A DNA stretch of 34,158 nt from Synergistaceae bacterium OttesenSCG-928-D05 (GCA_030266985.1 JAJDJB010000018.1:1-34158), one strand, 5' to 3'; counted from the stretch's first letter, positions 1 to 8,736 are shown. Notes: generated by a model from the letters alone, not told the origin. Made by a program: numbers and translations.

Positions 1-917
1 ACGGATCCACCGGAGACGTCGGTCAGGTTGATTTGCCCGTCGTAATTTATTACAAACACACCCCGGATATTGTCACTGCCTACCAAAAGCTCTCCGCCGG
101 TCATATTGAGCGTCGCATGAGCGCCTTCGCCAAAACCCGCATAGTGGGTTACTGCGGCCCCTATCGAATCCTCGCCGTCAACGGTAAGATCTCCAAATAA
201 ATTAACAACGGCGTCATGATCAAAGACCCTTATCCCGATATTTCCGGTTCCGCCGGAAACAACGGTATCGCCATGCAAGGTGAGTGTGGTGTTACCGCTT
301 ACGCCAAGGCCAAGATTGTTCTGTCCGCCCTGAACGATAAGGTCGCCGAAAATTGTCCCGTCCGCATTTTCGCTAATCGAAACACCTTCGTCTTTTGAAC
401 CATCCAACACGAGAACGTCCCCCCGGATAATGAGCGTTGCCCGTTCATCGGGGTACCACCAAGACCCACTCAAATAGAGGCCGTGATTAGATGTGCCTCC
501 GTCAACCATGAGATTGCCGCCGATCTCAAGATAAGCGTTTGCGCCGGAAACCATGAGACCAGTTACATAGTCAGAACTCGTAATAACGACGTCGCGGCCA
601 ATTTTAACGGAGGTGTTATCATTTTGCGCGGTGATACCAAAGGAGCCGTTAACGTCCGTGATAACAAAAGACCCCTCGGTGATATCCAGACTTGAATTGC
701 TATTCAAGTAAATTGCAGGATAAATATTTTCCCCGGTGAGTCTCACATCGCCCGGTGTAACGCGCAGCGTGTAATCGTTTGATACTCTCATTTCACTGCC
801 TTTTGTAATATCAAGGCTCGAATACGTCACGACATTCTCCGCGTATGCCCCGGAAACCGGCAGCACGCAAAAAACAAGCGCGCACATCAAAAACAAAACT
901 TTCTTACTAATTACCAT
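1..917 (-). CDS. Autotransporter-like passenger protein, N-terminal part (cut by window start)
   Basis: The open frame runs from an ATG at 917 down to base 1 without a stop, giving about 305 codons; the C-terminus lies outside the window. An AGGAGG at 929-934 sits 11 nt before the ATG. The first 26 residues form a signal peptide (Lys pair, hydrophobic core LFLMCALVFCVL, cleavage near AYA-EN). The remainder is a series of short Gly/Asp/Thr-rich beta units with the pattern 'G-x-h-x-V-x-G-G-x-x-x-x-G-h' (for example LMVDGGTSNHGLYLSG and LIVQGGQNNLGLGVSG), as expected for a secreted beta-helix passenger. It resembles the passengers at 5053-8646 and 33069-34158 in style. A C-terminal beta-barrel is inferred, not seen, so a non-autotransporter surface protein remains possible. 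Confidence 0.8.
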   Translation of the reverse strand, partial: MVISKKVLFLMCALVFCVLPVSGAYAENVVTYSSLDITKGSEMRVSNDYTLRVTPGDVRLTGENIYPAIYLNSNSSLDITEGSFVITDVNGSFGITAQNDNTSVKIGRDVVITSSDYVTGLMVSGANAYLEIGGNLMVDGGTSNHGLYLSGSWWYPDERATLIIRGDVLVLDGSKDEGVSISENADGTIFGDLIVQGGQNNLGLGVSGNTTLTLHGDTVVSGGTGNIGIRVFDHDAVVNLFGDLTVDGEDSIGAAVTHYAGFGEGAHATLNMTGGELLVGSDNIRGVFVINYDGQINLTDVSGGS

Positions 918-1079
918 TACAGAAATACCTCCTGGGTGTTGAATCGATATATAAACCAAACAGTCGTGATGCTGTTTTGTCCTTACTCAAGCGAAGCACT
1001 TTTTAAGCTGCGAAAATAGTTCCGTTAACACTTCGTATAGAATATATTTATATGGCATTAACCTTAATTTAACTTTTTG

Positions 1080-1108
1080 TTTATATCACAGTCAGTTTTT
1101 ATTGTCAA
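1080..1108 (-). promoter_or_regulatory. Sigma-70 promoter for the autotransporter gene at 1-917
   Basis: On the minus strand TTGACA (1108-1103) and TATAAA (1085-1080) are separated by 17 nt. Transcription would start near 1073, leaving an AT-rich untranslated leader of about 155 nt before the ATG at 917. I see no leader ORF or obvious riboswitch in it. Confidence 0.65.
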
Positions 1109-1180
1109 TTAGATGAGTTTAACACTTATTATTTACTATACATTAAACTATGTATATTTTTAGCAATTTTTATAAAAATT

Positions 1181-1206
1181 AAAGCCCCGGGAGAACCCGG
1201 GGCTTT
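1181..1206 (-). terminator. Rho-independent terminator of the ogt gene
   Basis: A perfect 11-bp stem (AAAGCCCCGGG with CCCGGGGCTTT, loop AGAA) is followed on the minus strand by AATTTTTATA. It lies about 160 nt downstream of the ogt stop codon. The rest of 918-1367 holds the promoter for the gene at 1-917 and otherwise nothing I can recognise. Confidence 0.8.
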
Positions 1207-1367
1207 GTGCCGAAAATCGTTGCATAATGCGTCATAAGCGAGTCGGACAACTCGTTTCACTAACGCGGCAATTTTTATTCAAACCAATAGCAAAAACGCG
1301 GCTGGGGTGTCCAGTGACGAGAAATGCGAATCGGCAGGTTTTTCATCAGGCGTACTGTTTTTGTGTC

Positions 1368-1856
1368 TTATGCTGACTGGAAGAGGGCGTTAAAATGTTC
1401 CATTTCAAGCAGGTATTTTTTTACGTGCAGGCCGCCGCCGAATCCCACCAGGCTGCCGTTGCTTCCGATCACGCGATGGCATGGAATGATCAGCGCGATT
1501 GGATTTCTATTGTTTGCAAGCCCGACGGCGCGCGGCCCTTTTGGAACGCCGACTGCGGCTGCGACTTCGCCATAGGTACGCGTTTCGCCGTAGGGAATTT
1601 CAGTAAGCGCTTTCCATACTTTTTTTTGAAAATCCGTACCTTGCGGAGCAAGCGGAAGGTCGAATATTTTGCGTTTTCCTGCGAAGTATTCCAAAAGCTG
1701 TTCGTGCGCTTTTTTATGCAGTTCGGTTTCTTTTACTTCAAAATCTTTGCGTTCGACCGAAGACTTTTCGAAATGGAGATCTGTGATGGCTCCGCTTTCC
1801 GTTCCGATTCCAATTTTCCCGATTTCAGGTATTTCATAGTAATAAAAAGATTTCAT
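1368..1856 (-). CDS. ogt: Methylated-DNA--protein-cysteine S-methyltransferase
   Basis: This 162-residue cytoplasmic protein belongs to the Ogt/AGT DNA-repair family, which removes the alkyl group from O6-alkylguanine by irreversible transfer to its own cysteine. The active-site block IPCHRVIG is present, with Cys126, preceded by the DNA-binding helix and hinge region RAVGLANNRNPIALI and followed by GSLVGFGGG. Family length is about 160-180, so it is complete. The ATG at 1856 is preferred over an upstream GTG/ATG extension because GGAG lies about 10 nt before it and the family N-terminus (MKSFYYYEIP) begins there. It is divergent from the DapB-like gene and ends in a strong terminator. Confidence 0.93.
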   Translation of the reverse strand: MKSFYYYEIPEIGKIGIGTESGAITDLHFEKSSVERKDFEVKETELHKKAHEQLLEYFAGKRKIFDLPLAPQGTDFQKKVWKALTEIPYGETRTYGEVAAAVGVPKGPRAVGLANNRNPIALIIPCHRVIGSNGSLVGFGGGLHVKKYLLEMEHFNALFQSA

Positions 1857-1899
1857 CGTGTCTCCGCTCCTTATACGCTTGTCCGCTCGTTCTTTTTTT

Positions 1900-1942
1900 A
1901 TTATACTATCCGTTAACACGAGACACAACTTGTAAATTTAAT
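1900..1942. promoter_or_regulatory. Overlapping divergent promoters for ogt (-) and the DapB-like gene (+)
   Basis: Minus strand: TTGTGT (1928-1923), 17-nt spacer, TATAAT (1905-1900), facing ogt. Plus strand: TTAACA (1913-1918), 18-nt spacer, TTTAAT (1937-1942), facing the DapB-like gene. The two elements interleave, so the polymerases would compete. The minus-strand promoter is the stronger match. Confidence 0.5.
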
Positions 1943-1965
1943 TTTTATATACAGGAGGTATCACG

Positions 1966-2745
1966 ATGCGAATTTTTGTATCCGGCGCGTCCGGCAATGT
2001 GGGAACGACAATTATAAGGGCACTTCAGGGCCGGCACGAATTTGAGCTTGCCGGCGGCTGGTGTCTGGAAGATGGCGCGGACCTTGGCGTGCTTGCGGGG
2101 ATAAAAGAACTTGGCGTAAAAGCGACGAACGACCTTGCGCGCGGTCTTGACGCGGCAAATCCGGACATCGTAATTGATTTCTCCGCAACGCCGGTGATGC
2201 GGCAAAATTTTCAAATTTATCTCGAGAAAAATCTGGATGTTGTAGTCGGTACAACAGGCCTGTCGGATGAAGAGCTGGAACCATACCGCTTGGCTGTAAA
2301 GGAAAAGGGGCTTCGCTGGACCGTGATTTCCAATTATGGAATCGGCCTCGCCTTTGTGCTGGATTTTATAAAGAAAATCCGCCCTTTTTATCCCTACGTC
2401 AGCATTATTGACAGGCATCCTGCAAGGATGGCGAACGCGCCGAGCGGGACGGCTGTGAGCCTTGCAAAAGCGGCGGGAGGCGAACCCGCTCAGGTCGAAA
2501 GCAGGGAGGTTTATCCGCATGTCCTGGCGGCGCAGATTGAAGGCGCGCAAGTCATTGCCCAGCGCATGCCCTACCCCGGCCCCTACTCCGAACATGAAAT
2601 CACGCTGGGGCGCAAGGACGAGACAATCACGATCAATATTCAGGACCACTCAAGTGAGATTTATATGGACGGTGTTTTCCTGGCAGCCGAAAAACTGCAA
2701 TCTTTACCGGCGGGGAGTTTCATCCGGGAAATGTCGGAACTGTAA
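1966..2745 (+). CDS. 4-hydroxy-tetrahydrodipicolinate reductase-like protein (DapB family) with altered active site
   Basis: This 259-residue protein has the DapB two-domain plan: an N-terminal Rossmann fold with GASGNVG (7-13), DFSAT (71-75) and VVGTTG (93-98), then the C-terminal substrate domain with NAPSGTA (157-163). DapB reduces the dihydrodipicolinate precursor in lysine and diaminopimelate synthesis using NAD(P)H. The signature normally reads H-H-x-x-K-x-D-A-P-S-G-T-A; here it is H-P-A-R-M-A-N-A-P-S-G-T-A, so the first His (151) is kept but the Lys is Met155 and the Asp is Asn157. An AGGAGG precedes the ATG by 7-8 nt. No dap gene is adjacent. It may be a diverged reductase with another substrate, so no symbol is given. 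Confidence 0.8.
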   Translation: MRIFVSGASGNVGTTIIRALQGRHEFELAGGWCLEDGADLGVLAGIKELGVKATNDLARGLDAANPDIVIDFSATPVMRQNFQIYLEKNLDVVVGTTGLSDEELEPYRLAVKEKGLRWTVISNYGIGLAFVLDFIKKIRPFYPYVSIIDRHPARMANAPSGTAVSLAKAAGGEPAQVESREVYPHVLAAQIEGAQVIAQRMPYPGPYSEHEITLGRKDETITINIQDHSSEIYMDGVFLAAEKLQSLPAGSFIREMSEL

Positions 2746-2785
2746 AACTAAGAAAAAACAAGAATTGCCCGGTGTAATAACGTAA

Positions 2786-2813
2786 GCGGCCGCCTTTTGC
2801 AAAAGGCGGCCGC
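2786..2813. terminator. 28-nt perfect palindrome between convergent genes, probable bidirectional terminator
   Basis: GCGGCCGCCTTTTG and its exact complement CAAAAGGCGGCCGC abut at 2799/2800. It lies between the DapB-like gene (+, ends 2745) and the SYLF gene (-, ends 2841). There is no clean U-tract on either side, so the terminator role rests on position and hairpin strength. Confidence 0.5.
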
Positions 2814-2840
2814 AAAGTTTGCGCGTAGAAAAATAGCGTT

Positions 2841-3539
2841 TTATTTGGCTTTTGCGATAAGCGCCTTAAGATCCTTGATCAGCGATGCAACGCGTTTGTC
2901 CGTCGCGGGTTTTTTCAGCGCCGCTTCCGCGCTCATATCTTTGCCCCAGTACGCTTTGTTTGCATCTCGGTTCTGGTTGATTACGCTGCCCTCAAGCGAG
3001 ATGCCCGCAAAAAGACCTTTCGTAATCGAGTAACTATAAATAGAAGCTTTTGCTGTTCCGTCTGTTGCCGCCGACGCATCGCGTCCCACCGGGCCAGCCG
3101 CAACCGCAACGTCCGCGCCGAGTTTGAAGCTGTTGCCGCCAGTAAACGCCCTTAAACCGGCTTCATTCGTAATTACGAGTACGAGGCCAACCGATTGCGC
3201 GCCGATCTGGAGGCCGAAAGAAGCGCCTGAAATCCCCATAAACGCAGGTCCCGTCCACGTCCCGTCTGGTTTGCGCAGGAAGACGAGTCCCTCCCCGACC
3301 TGACCGCCAACAATAAACCCTGCCTTCGTTACCGACGGGAAAATCGCGACGCCCTTGCCGGATTTGATTACATCTCCAAGCGCATCCGCGTCGCCCTGCT
3401 CCGTCATTTCACGAATCAGCTCGCCCGCCATTCGAATGCGTCTTTCATGTGCACTTTCGTCGGCAAACGCCGCCCCGCAAAACACAAACATTACGGCAAA
3501 AAGCAGCAGCGCCGCGATAGGTTTTCGTGTCCGTTTCAT
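2841..3539 (-). CDS. SYLF (YSC84/DUF500) domain lipid-binding-type exported protein
   Basis: The product has 232 residues. Residues 1-27 are a signal peptide (MKRTRK, then a hydrophobic stretch ending CGAAFA-DES). The rest is one SYLF domain: DVIKSGKGVAIFPSV, the Gly-rich strands GGQVGEGLVFLRKPDG and GPAFMGISGASFGLQIG, then AGPVGRDASAA and SYSITKGLFAGISLEGSVI. The family is linked to phosphoinositide/lipid binding in eukaryotes; the bacterial periplasmic members have no settled function. The ATG at 3539 is chosen over an upstream in-frame start because GGAGG sits 7 nt before it and the signal peptide starts there. It is divergent from the HIT gene. Confidence 0.88.
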   Translation of the reverse strand: MKRTRKPIAALLLFAVMFVFCGAAFADESAHERRIRMAGELIREMTEQGDADALGDVIKSGKGVAIFPSVTKAGFIVGGQVGEGLVFLRKPDGTWTGPAFMGISGASFGLQIGAQSVGLVLVITNEAGLRAFTGGNSFKLGADVAVAAGPVGRDASAATDGTAKASIYSYSITKGLFAGISLEGSVINQNRDANKAYWGKDMSAEAALKKPATDKRVASLIKDLKALIAKAK

Positions 3540-3583
3540 TTCAATACCTCCAAGGTATGATTTGTTTTCCACACCCCTATTTT

Positions 3584-3645
3584 ATACCAGTAACAATCGT
3601 TATTGGTATCGTCAAAAAGCACTATAATATAAAAAGGTATCGTCA
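3584..3645. promoter_or_regulatory. Divergent promoter region with inverted and direct repeats (SYLF / HIT genes)
   Basis: A 26-nt inverted repeat (3584-3609, ATACCA...TGGTAT, 11 of 13 positions symmetric) overlaps a minus-strand TATAAA. An exact 10-nt direct repeat GGTATCGTCA occurs at 3605-3614 and 3636-3645, 31 nt apart, bracketing a plus-strand TATAAT at 3623-3628 that would serve the HIT gene. Operator function is inferred. Confidence 0.4.
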
Positions 3646-3671
3646 GTATTTTTATATATGAGGTGTTTGCG

Positions 3672-4166
3672 ATGGATAGTCTTTACGCGCCCTGGCGCAT
3701 GCAATATATTCTTTCGAACGCAGAAAAAAAAGAAGAATCGGGAGGATGTTTTTTCTGCGAATATCCCAAGAGTGACGATGACGAAAAACACCTGATCCTT
3801 GCGCGCGGTAAATATTGTTACGTGATTATGAACGCATATCCATACAACCCGGGACATTTAATGGCTGTTCCCTATCGTCATACAGCGGATTTTGAAAATC
3901 TTTCGCCGGAAGAAACTGCGGAACTAATGGCGCTTTGCCAGACATCGCACAAAGTCCTGGCAAAAGTTATGACCCCGCAGGGCTTTAACCTTGGCATGAA
4001 CCTCGGACGTATCGCGGGTGCAGGCGTGGACGACCACCTGCACATGCACATCGTGCCAAGGTGGAGCGGCGATACGAATTTTATGCCCGTTCTTGCGGAA
4101 GTACGCGTCCTTTCACAAGCGCTGAACGACGCATGGAAGAAGCTCAAAGCCGCATGGCCGAAATAA
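3672..4166 (+). CDS. HIT family nucleotide hydrolase/transferase (Ap4A phosphorylase-like)
   Basis: This 164-residue cytoplasmic protein carries the histidine triad DDHLHMHIVPRW near residues 122-133, in which the central His attacks the alpha-phosphate of a nucleotide conjugate. An N-terminal CFFC (within GGCFFCEY) and a later Cys/His pair suggest the zinc site seen in the longer bacterial HIT proteins of the Ap4A phosphorylase type. NPGHLMAVPYRH is the usual substrate-side motif. The ATG at 3672 has GAGG about 9 nt upstream; a GTG three codons earlier is less well placed. It overlaps the next gene by 13 nt, so the two are co-translated. Confidence 0.9.
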   Translation: MDSLYAPWRMQYILSNAEKKEESGGCFFCEYPKSDDDEKHLILARGKYCYVIMNAYPYNPGHLMAVPYRHTADFENLSPEETAELMALCQTSHKVLAKVMTPQGFNLGMNLGRIAGAGVDDHLHMHIVPRWSGDTNFMPVLAEVRVLSQALNDAWKKLKAAWPK

Positions 4167-4813
4167 ACGACTGTACCTTCATCGCGCCGCAAAAAGAGGT
4201 CGACGTCGAATTGACGGTGAAACGATCGCGTTTCATTGGCTCGATTCGCATTGCGCTCTCACCGGAGCGCGCGGGCGAAATCTTAAAAACCTTTCCTGCG
4301 ATCTATCCAAAAGCAAACCACCATTGCTGGGGCTATCGGATTGGCGTGAACGCTCCGCTAGAGCATTGTTCAGATGACGGCGAGCCCGGCGGAACGGCAG
4401 GAAGACCAATCCTCGGTGTGCTGAAAAGACATGCCCTTGATAACACACTGCTTGTCGTAACGCGCTATTTTGGCGGCGTTAAACTTGGGGTGCGCGGCCT
4501 GATTGAAGCGTATGGAGAAACTGCGGAGCTTGCAGTCAAAGAAGCTGGTGCTGTAGAGATGGAATTTCACAATCGGCTTGACCTGGCCTGCGGATATGAT
4601 TATGCGAAAACACTGGCGGTTACATTACGCAAATGGGGTTTCGGCGACGAGCGGCAAAGCGTAGTTTACGGAGTAGATGTCGAAACGACGCTGGAGGTTC
4701 CATGTTCAATGCGCGGCGAGATTGAGCCGCTGCTTCAAGAAATGGCTGCAAGAGACTTTCTTACAAAAATCGAATGGCAAGCGGAGCAAATCATACGTCC
4801 AAAACAGCGCTAA
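4154..4813 (+). CDS. YigZ/IMPACT family protein
   Basis: The product has 219 residues. The N-terminal UPF0029 domain is clear: HHCWGYRIG, then SDDGEPGGTAGRPIL, then VVTRYFGGVKLGVRGLIEAY, which are the family signatures. A C-terminal DUF1949-type ferredoxin-like domain follows (about 140-210). Members relate to eukaryotic IMPACT and are thought to act in translation or nucleic-acid handling; the exact role is unsettled. The start at 4154 overlaps the HIT stop by 13 nt. An ATG at 4133 would add seven residues and cannot be excluded, since neither has a strong RBS. Confidence 0.88.
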   Translation: MAEINDCTFIAPQKEVDVELTVKRSRFIGSIRIALSPERAGEILKTFPAIYPKANHHCWGYRIGVNAPLEHCSDDGEPGGTAGRPILGVLKRHALDNTLLVVTRYFGGVKLGVRGLIEAYGETAELAVKEAGAVEMEFHNRLDLACGYDYAKTLAVTLRKWGFGDERQSVVYGVDVETTLEVPCSMRGEIEPLLQEMAARDFLTKIEWQAEQIIRPKQR

Positions 4814-4933
4814 CTTCCTCTCTGTCTCAATCAAAACGCAAATCGATCTAGGTGAAATATACGCGACTGTATCTTTCATTTTTTTCTGCGCGCGTATGTA
4901 TGTTATTAAAATCATTCCGTTTTTAAAATCATA

Positions 4934-4961
4934 TTGACTTTATTTGATTTTTATGTAGAAT
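4934..4961 (+). promoter_or_regulatory. Promoter for the complete autotransporter gene
   Basis: TTGACT (4934-4939), a 16-nt spacer and TAGAAT (4956-4961). Transcription would start near 4968, giving an 85-nt leader before the ATG at 5053. No terminator was found between the YigZ-like gene and this promoter. Confidence 0.6.
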
Positions 4962-5052
4962 AAACTGTACTTTGTTTGCGGCAAAGCGCAGCGATATTTC
5001 TGCGGTGAGATGCAAAAAAAGATTTAGTAAATCAATCCCAGGGGGCAAATCC

Positions 5053-8000
5053 ATGAAAAGAAATATGTTCAGAACCATCTGTGCAAACGCACTGCCTATC
5101 GTGCTGATGTGCTGTGTATCCGTGCTTTTTGTTTCGACGTCAAGCTATGCGGCAAACCCGCAAAATCCGATCGTCGTCACAGACGGAAGTACTTACACGA
5201 TTTCGGACGATAGCGTGATAGATATGCCTACCGCAACGGATGACGATTATGCAATTATAGTCGGGTCTCAGAAGGGCGGAACGGTGAAGGGCGACGAACT
5301 CACGATAAATACGACGGGTCGGGGCATACAGATCTATCAATATTATAATTACCAAAAGGCGCAAGGGGACAGTATTGTAAATCTGGGGAAAACGACCATC
5401 AATTCAAAAGGAATTGGCATAAATGTACATGCTTACGATATCCTCGATTACAAAGCGGAAGTCCATTTGGGGGCGGGAAGCGTAATCAGCTCGGACTCGA
5501 GTGCCATTGTCTCGCAGCGCGGCGGCCTTGTTACGGTGGGCGACAACGCGACGATAACAGGGAAGTCGCACGGAGCATCTGTCGCTGCGGTTAGCGCATC
5601 TTCCGGCGGTAAAGTTGAAATTGGCAATAACGCGGTAATAGGCAACGAAGGCGGAACTGATTCTTCGAACGGAGGAAACCGTATCGCGATTCTTGCATAC
5701 GATACAACTGGCCCGAAAGGATATGTCCGCGTTGGCGATAACAGCACCATCTATTCCAAGGGAGTTGGGCAAGGTTCAAGTGCGGTTGTTACGGGATATG
5801 TCAGTCCTGGAGGCGATACTCTGGGTGAAGTTTTGTACGCCGGTACGGTTGAAATCGGAAAAAGTGCGGACATTTCTACTGTAGGTACGCAAGCGTTTGC
5901 CGTCTGGAGTAGACACAACGACTCTACTATCTCGATCGACTCCGAAAGCAAAATCACAACTTCAGGAAACAGCGCCTCTGCTGTTCGAGCTGGCATCTCT
6001 TCAAACGGGAAGACGACTGGCGGGGGTACGATTACAATCGGAGAGAACGCGTTGATCTCGACAGCTGGGTCGAGCGCCTATGGTATTGACTCTCGCTATG
6101 CAGGTTCCGTTGTCTCTGTGGATCAGGGTGCAAACATTATAACCTCGGGCTCTTCCGCATATGGCGTATACGCCTCCGACAGCGGACAGGTCGTATTGCA
6201 GGGCGCAATGATTTCGACCTCCGGTAGTTCAGCGCACGGTATCAGTACAGGATCAGGCGGTAAGATATCTTTTTGCGACTCTGTTATCGTAACAAGCGGT
6301 TCGAACGCATATGCGGCAAATGTTGCTGGCAACAACAGCGTGTTGAGCGTCAGCGACGGCGCAAGCTGGCTTACCAAAGGTGCTGGGGCGAAAGTGCTAA
6401 ATGTGGGTTCCGCTTCTGCAACCAATATTTCTGTAGATGTTGGCAACGATGCTACATTGCAAAGTGAAGGGAAAAAAGCAACCGCAGTATTTCTAACAGC
6501 TACGTACGATGGACCGGGACAGAGTAATAGTATAAACCTGGGTGATCGCACAACCCTTCTGACCTCGGGTGATGAATCCCATGGCATACACGTTGAAAAT
6601 TATTCATATACCACGACGAAAACATCCACCGGGGTTGTAACCTCCTATGATCATAGCACCGGTAAAGTTACACTCGGCGCATCGTCGCACATCATGACGG
6701 ACGGGAATAGCGCACATGGCGTTTATATGGAGGGTGCGGATGGTGTTGCGGATATTGGAAGTCATTCTTCCGTAACAACGACGGGTGATGGCTCACATGC
6801 ATTGTTTGTCAATGAATATCACAAAATTTCCGGTACTAGCACTACCTATGACTACCACTACGGCAAAAACGGCAAAATCAACGCCGGCGACGGCGTGACG
6901 CTTGTAACCGGCGGAACTGGCTCACATGGCGCCTATACGTCCGGCGATACAACCTCGATCGAATTCAAAGGCGGAGCGAATATCGCAACGAGCGGCGCAG
7001 ACAGCCATGCGCTCTATGCAAAAGCAGGCAAAATCACTTCTATGCAGGATGCGGCTGGCGACGTAATCTCAGGCGGCGTATTCAATATCTCCGGTGACAT
7101 GAAGACGGATGAGAACGGCATAATCGACCTCATGATGACGAATGGCTCAATCTTTACCGGCAGTGCATTCGCAGGCAGCGGCGACATCACGCTCGAACTC
7201 GTCGGTACACAGTGGAACCTGACCGGCTCATCCGACGTGACGAATCTCACAACAGGCAGCGACACAAACGTGAACCTGAGCAACACACCGTTCGACACAG
7301 AACTTCACGTAAAAAGCCTGTCGACGAAAAACCCGGCAGATGCAAACACATACGGTACCTTCACCTTCAAAACCGACATCGTTAACGAGACGGCGAATAA
7401 ACTCATCGTCGACGGAACGACAGAAGGCTACCATAAAGTTTCTGTCCTCAACGACGGCTCACAAGAAACGACAGGCAACGAACGCGTGACCTTAATCGAA
7501 ACAGCCGACAAAGGCGGCAGCTTCACACTCGCGAACAAAGTCGAACTTGGCGCGTTCCAGTATGACCTGAGATCGAACGAAGACGGCAAAGGAAGATACG
7601 ACGAAGCGAACGGCGGCAACGGACAATACTGGGAACTCTACGGCGCGGGAGCCATTACGCCTACCGAACCTGAAAACCCAGACCCCGGCCCGGGCTCAAA
7701 CCCCGATTCCAGCAACACAGCATCCGCGGCGATCAACACCTTCGTTGCGAACTACCTGCTCAACTATGCAGAAACCAACACACTCATCCAGCGTCTCGGC
7801 GACCTCCGCGACAACCCGAACAACCAGGGTGCGTGGTTCAGAGCATACGGAGGGAAATTCAAATCCAACTCCAGCTCCTTCACAAAAGACTTCGACATGG
7901 ACTACGGCGGAGTACAGGCCGGATATGACAGACAGCTCCAAAAGAGCTGGTTCAAAAACGGAGAGACATACCTGGGCGCCTTCCTCGGCTATGGAAAAGG

Positions 8001-8646
8001 CGACCTTGACTACAAAGACAACGGACACGGAAGCGGAACAGCCGAAAACAAAACCCTGGGCGCATATGCGACCTATATTGCAGACAACGGATTCTTTGTA
8101 GATGCAATTGTCAAATACGTATGGAGCACAAACGACTTCTGCGTATACGACACGGCAGGCGCATTGGTCACGGGAGATGACGTCGACCTTGGCGGCTTCG
8201 GGGCATCGATAGAACTAGGCAGAAGATTCCGCTTCAAAGCCAACGACAAAGGCGGGAGATGGTACATCGAACCGCAGGCACAGTTCAGCTACCAGCACCA
8301 GGGCGGCGCGTACTTCAATGCAAGCAATGGACTGAGAATTGGAATCGAAGACTTCGACTCATTGCTAGGCAGACTTGGATTCCTACTTGGCTATGAGACA
8401 GACAAAACGAACTTCTACGCGAAAGTGTCTTACGTGAAAGAATTCGACGGAGACATGGACATTCGCTACGCAAGCGGTACACACATAGCGAGTCAGAGTT
8501 TCGACGACAGCTGGTGGGTGTACGGTATAGGACTAACACATCAATTGAACCAGCGTAATTCCCTGTACTTCTCCCTTGAGCGTTCCTCAGGCGGCTTGTT
8601 CACAGAAGACTGGGCCATACGCGGCGGCTGGCGGATTACCTTCTAA
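5053..8646 (+). CDS. Autotransporter adhesin-like protein with C-terminal beta-barrel (type V secretion)
   Basis: The product has 1197 residues. It has a signal peptide (1-34, ending SSYAA), then a long passenger of about 25-40-residue beta units such as 'ISTSGSSAHGI' and 'HIMTDGNSAHGVYME', predicted to stack as a beta-helix. A pertactin-like region follows (about 680-850), then a Pro-rich linker TPTEPENPDPGPGSNP (about 867-882) and a barrel of about 270 residues beginning at GAWFRAYGG and ending WRITF, with the terminal Phe expected for BAM insertion. The start is the ATG at 5053 (GGGGG 7 nt upstream); an upstream in-frame ATG would spoil the signal peptide. The passenger is close in sequence to the gene at 33069. 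The ligand is unknown. Confidence 0.93.
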   Translation: MKRNMFRTICANALPIVLMCCVSVLFVSTSSYAANPQNPIVVTDGSTYTISDDSVIDMPTATDDDYAIIVGSQKGGTVKGDELTINTTGRGIQIYQYYNYQKAQGDSIVNLGKTTINSKGIGINVHAYDILDYKAEVHLGAGSVISSDSSAIVSQRGGLVTVGDNATITGKSHGASVAAVSASSGGKVEIGNNAVIGNEGGTDSSNGGNRIAILAYDTTGPKGYVRVGDNSTIYSKGVGQGSSAVVTGYVSPGGDTLGEVLYAGTVEIGKSADISTVGTQAFAVWSRHNDSTISIDSESKITTSGNSASAVRAGISSNGKTTGGGTITIGENALISTAGSSAYGIDSRYAGSVVSVDQGANIITSGSSAYGVYASDSGQVVLQGAMISTSGSSAHGISTGSGGKISFCDSVIVTSGSNAYAANVAGNNSVLSVSDGASWLTKGAGAKVLNVGSASATNISVDVGNDATLQSEGKKATAVFLTATYDGPGQSNSINLGDRTTLLTSGDESHGIHVENYSYTTTKTSTGVVTSYDHSTGKVTLGASSHIMTDGNSAHGVYMEGADGVADIGSHSSVTTTGDGSHALFVNEYHKISGTSTTYDYHYGKNGKINAGDGVTLVTGGTGSHGAYTSGDTTSIEFKGGANIATSGADSHALYAKAGKITSMQDAAGDVISGGVFNISGDMKTDENGIIDLMMTNGSIFTGSAFAGSGDITLELVGTQWNLTGSSDVTNLTTGSDTNVNLSNTPFDTELHVKSLSTKNPADANTYGTFTFKTDIVNETANKLIVDGTTEGYHKVSVLNDGSQETTGNERVTLIETADKGGSFTLANKVELGAFQYDLRSNEDGKGRYDEANGGNGQYWELYGAGAITPTEPENPDPGPGSNPDSSNTASAAINTFVANYLLNYAETNTLIQRLGDLRDNPNNQGAWFRAYGGKFKSNSSSFTKDFDMDYGGVQAGYDRQLQKSWFKNGETYLGAFLGYGKGDLDYKDNGHGSGTAENKTLGAYATYIADNGFFVDAIVKYVWSTNDFCVYDTAGALVTGDDVDLGGFGASIELGRRFRFKANDKGGRWYIEPQAQFSYQHQGGAYFNASNGLRIGIEDFDSLLGRLGFLLGYETDKTNFYAKVSYVKEFDGDMDIRYASGTHIASQSFDDSWWVYGIGLTHQLNQRNSLYFSLERSSGGLFTEDWAIRGGWRITF

Positions 8647-8699
8647 AAGCGCAGCCCCGGCGCATCATTAACTTCCAATATCTGAGGTAAGCAGAGAAC

Positions 8700-8736
8700 A
8701 AAGGGATCATGCTATTTTCTTAGCATGATCCCTTTT
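8700..8736 (+). terminator. Rho-independent terminator of the autotransporter gene
   Basis: A perfect 15-bp stem (AAAGGGATCATGCTA at 8700-8714 with its complement at 8721-8735, loop TTTTCT) ends in TTTT. Confidence 0.85.

Noticed and set aside
4972..5052. Upstream ATG extension of the complete autotransporter
   Set aside because: It would put 27 mainly basic residues ahead of a normal signal peptide, has no RBS, and begins almost at the predicted transcription start.
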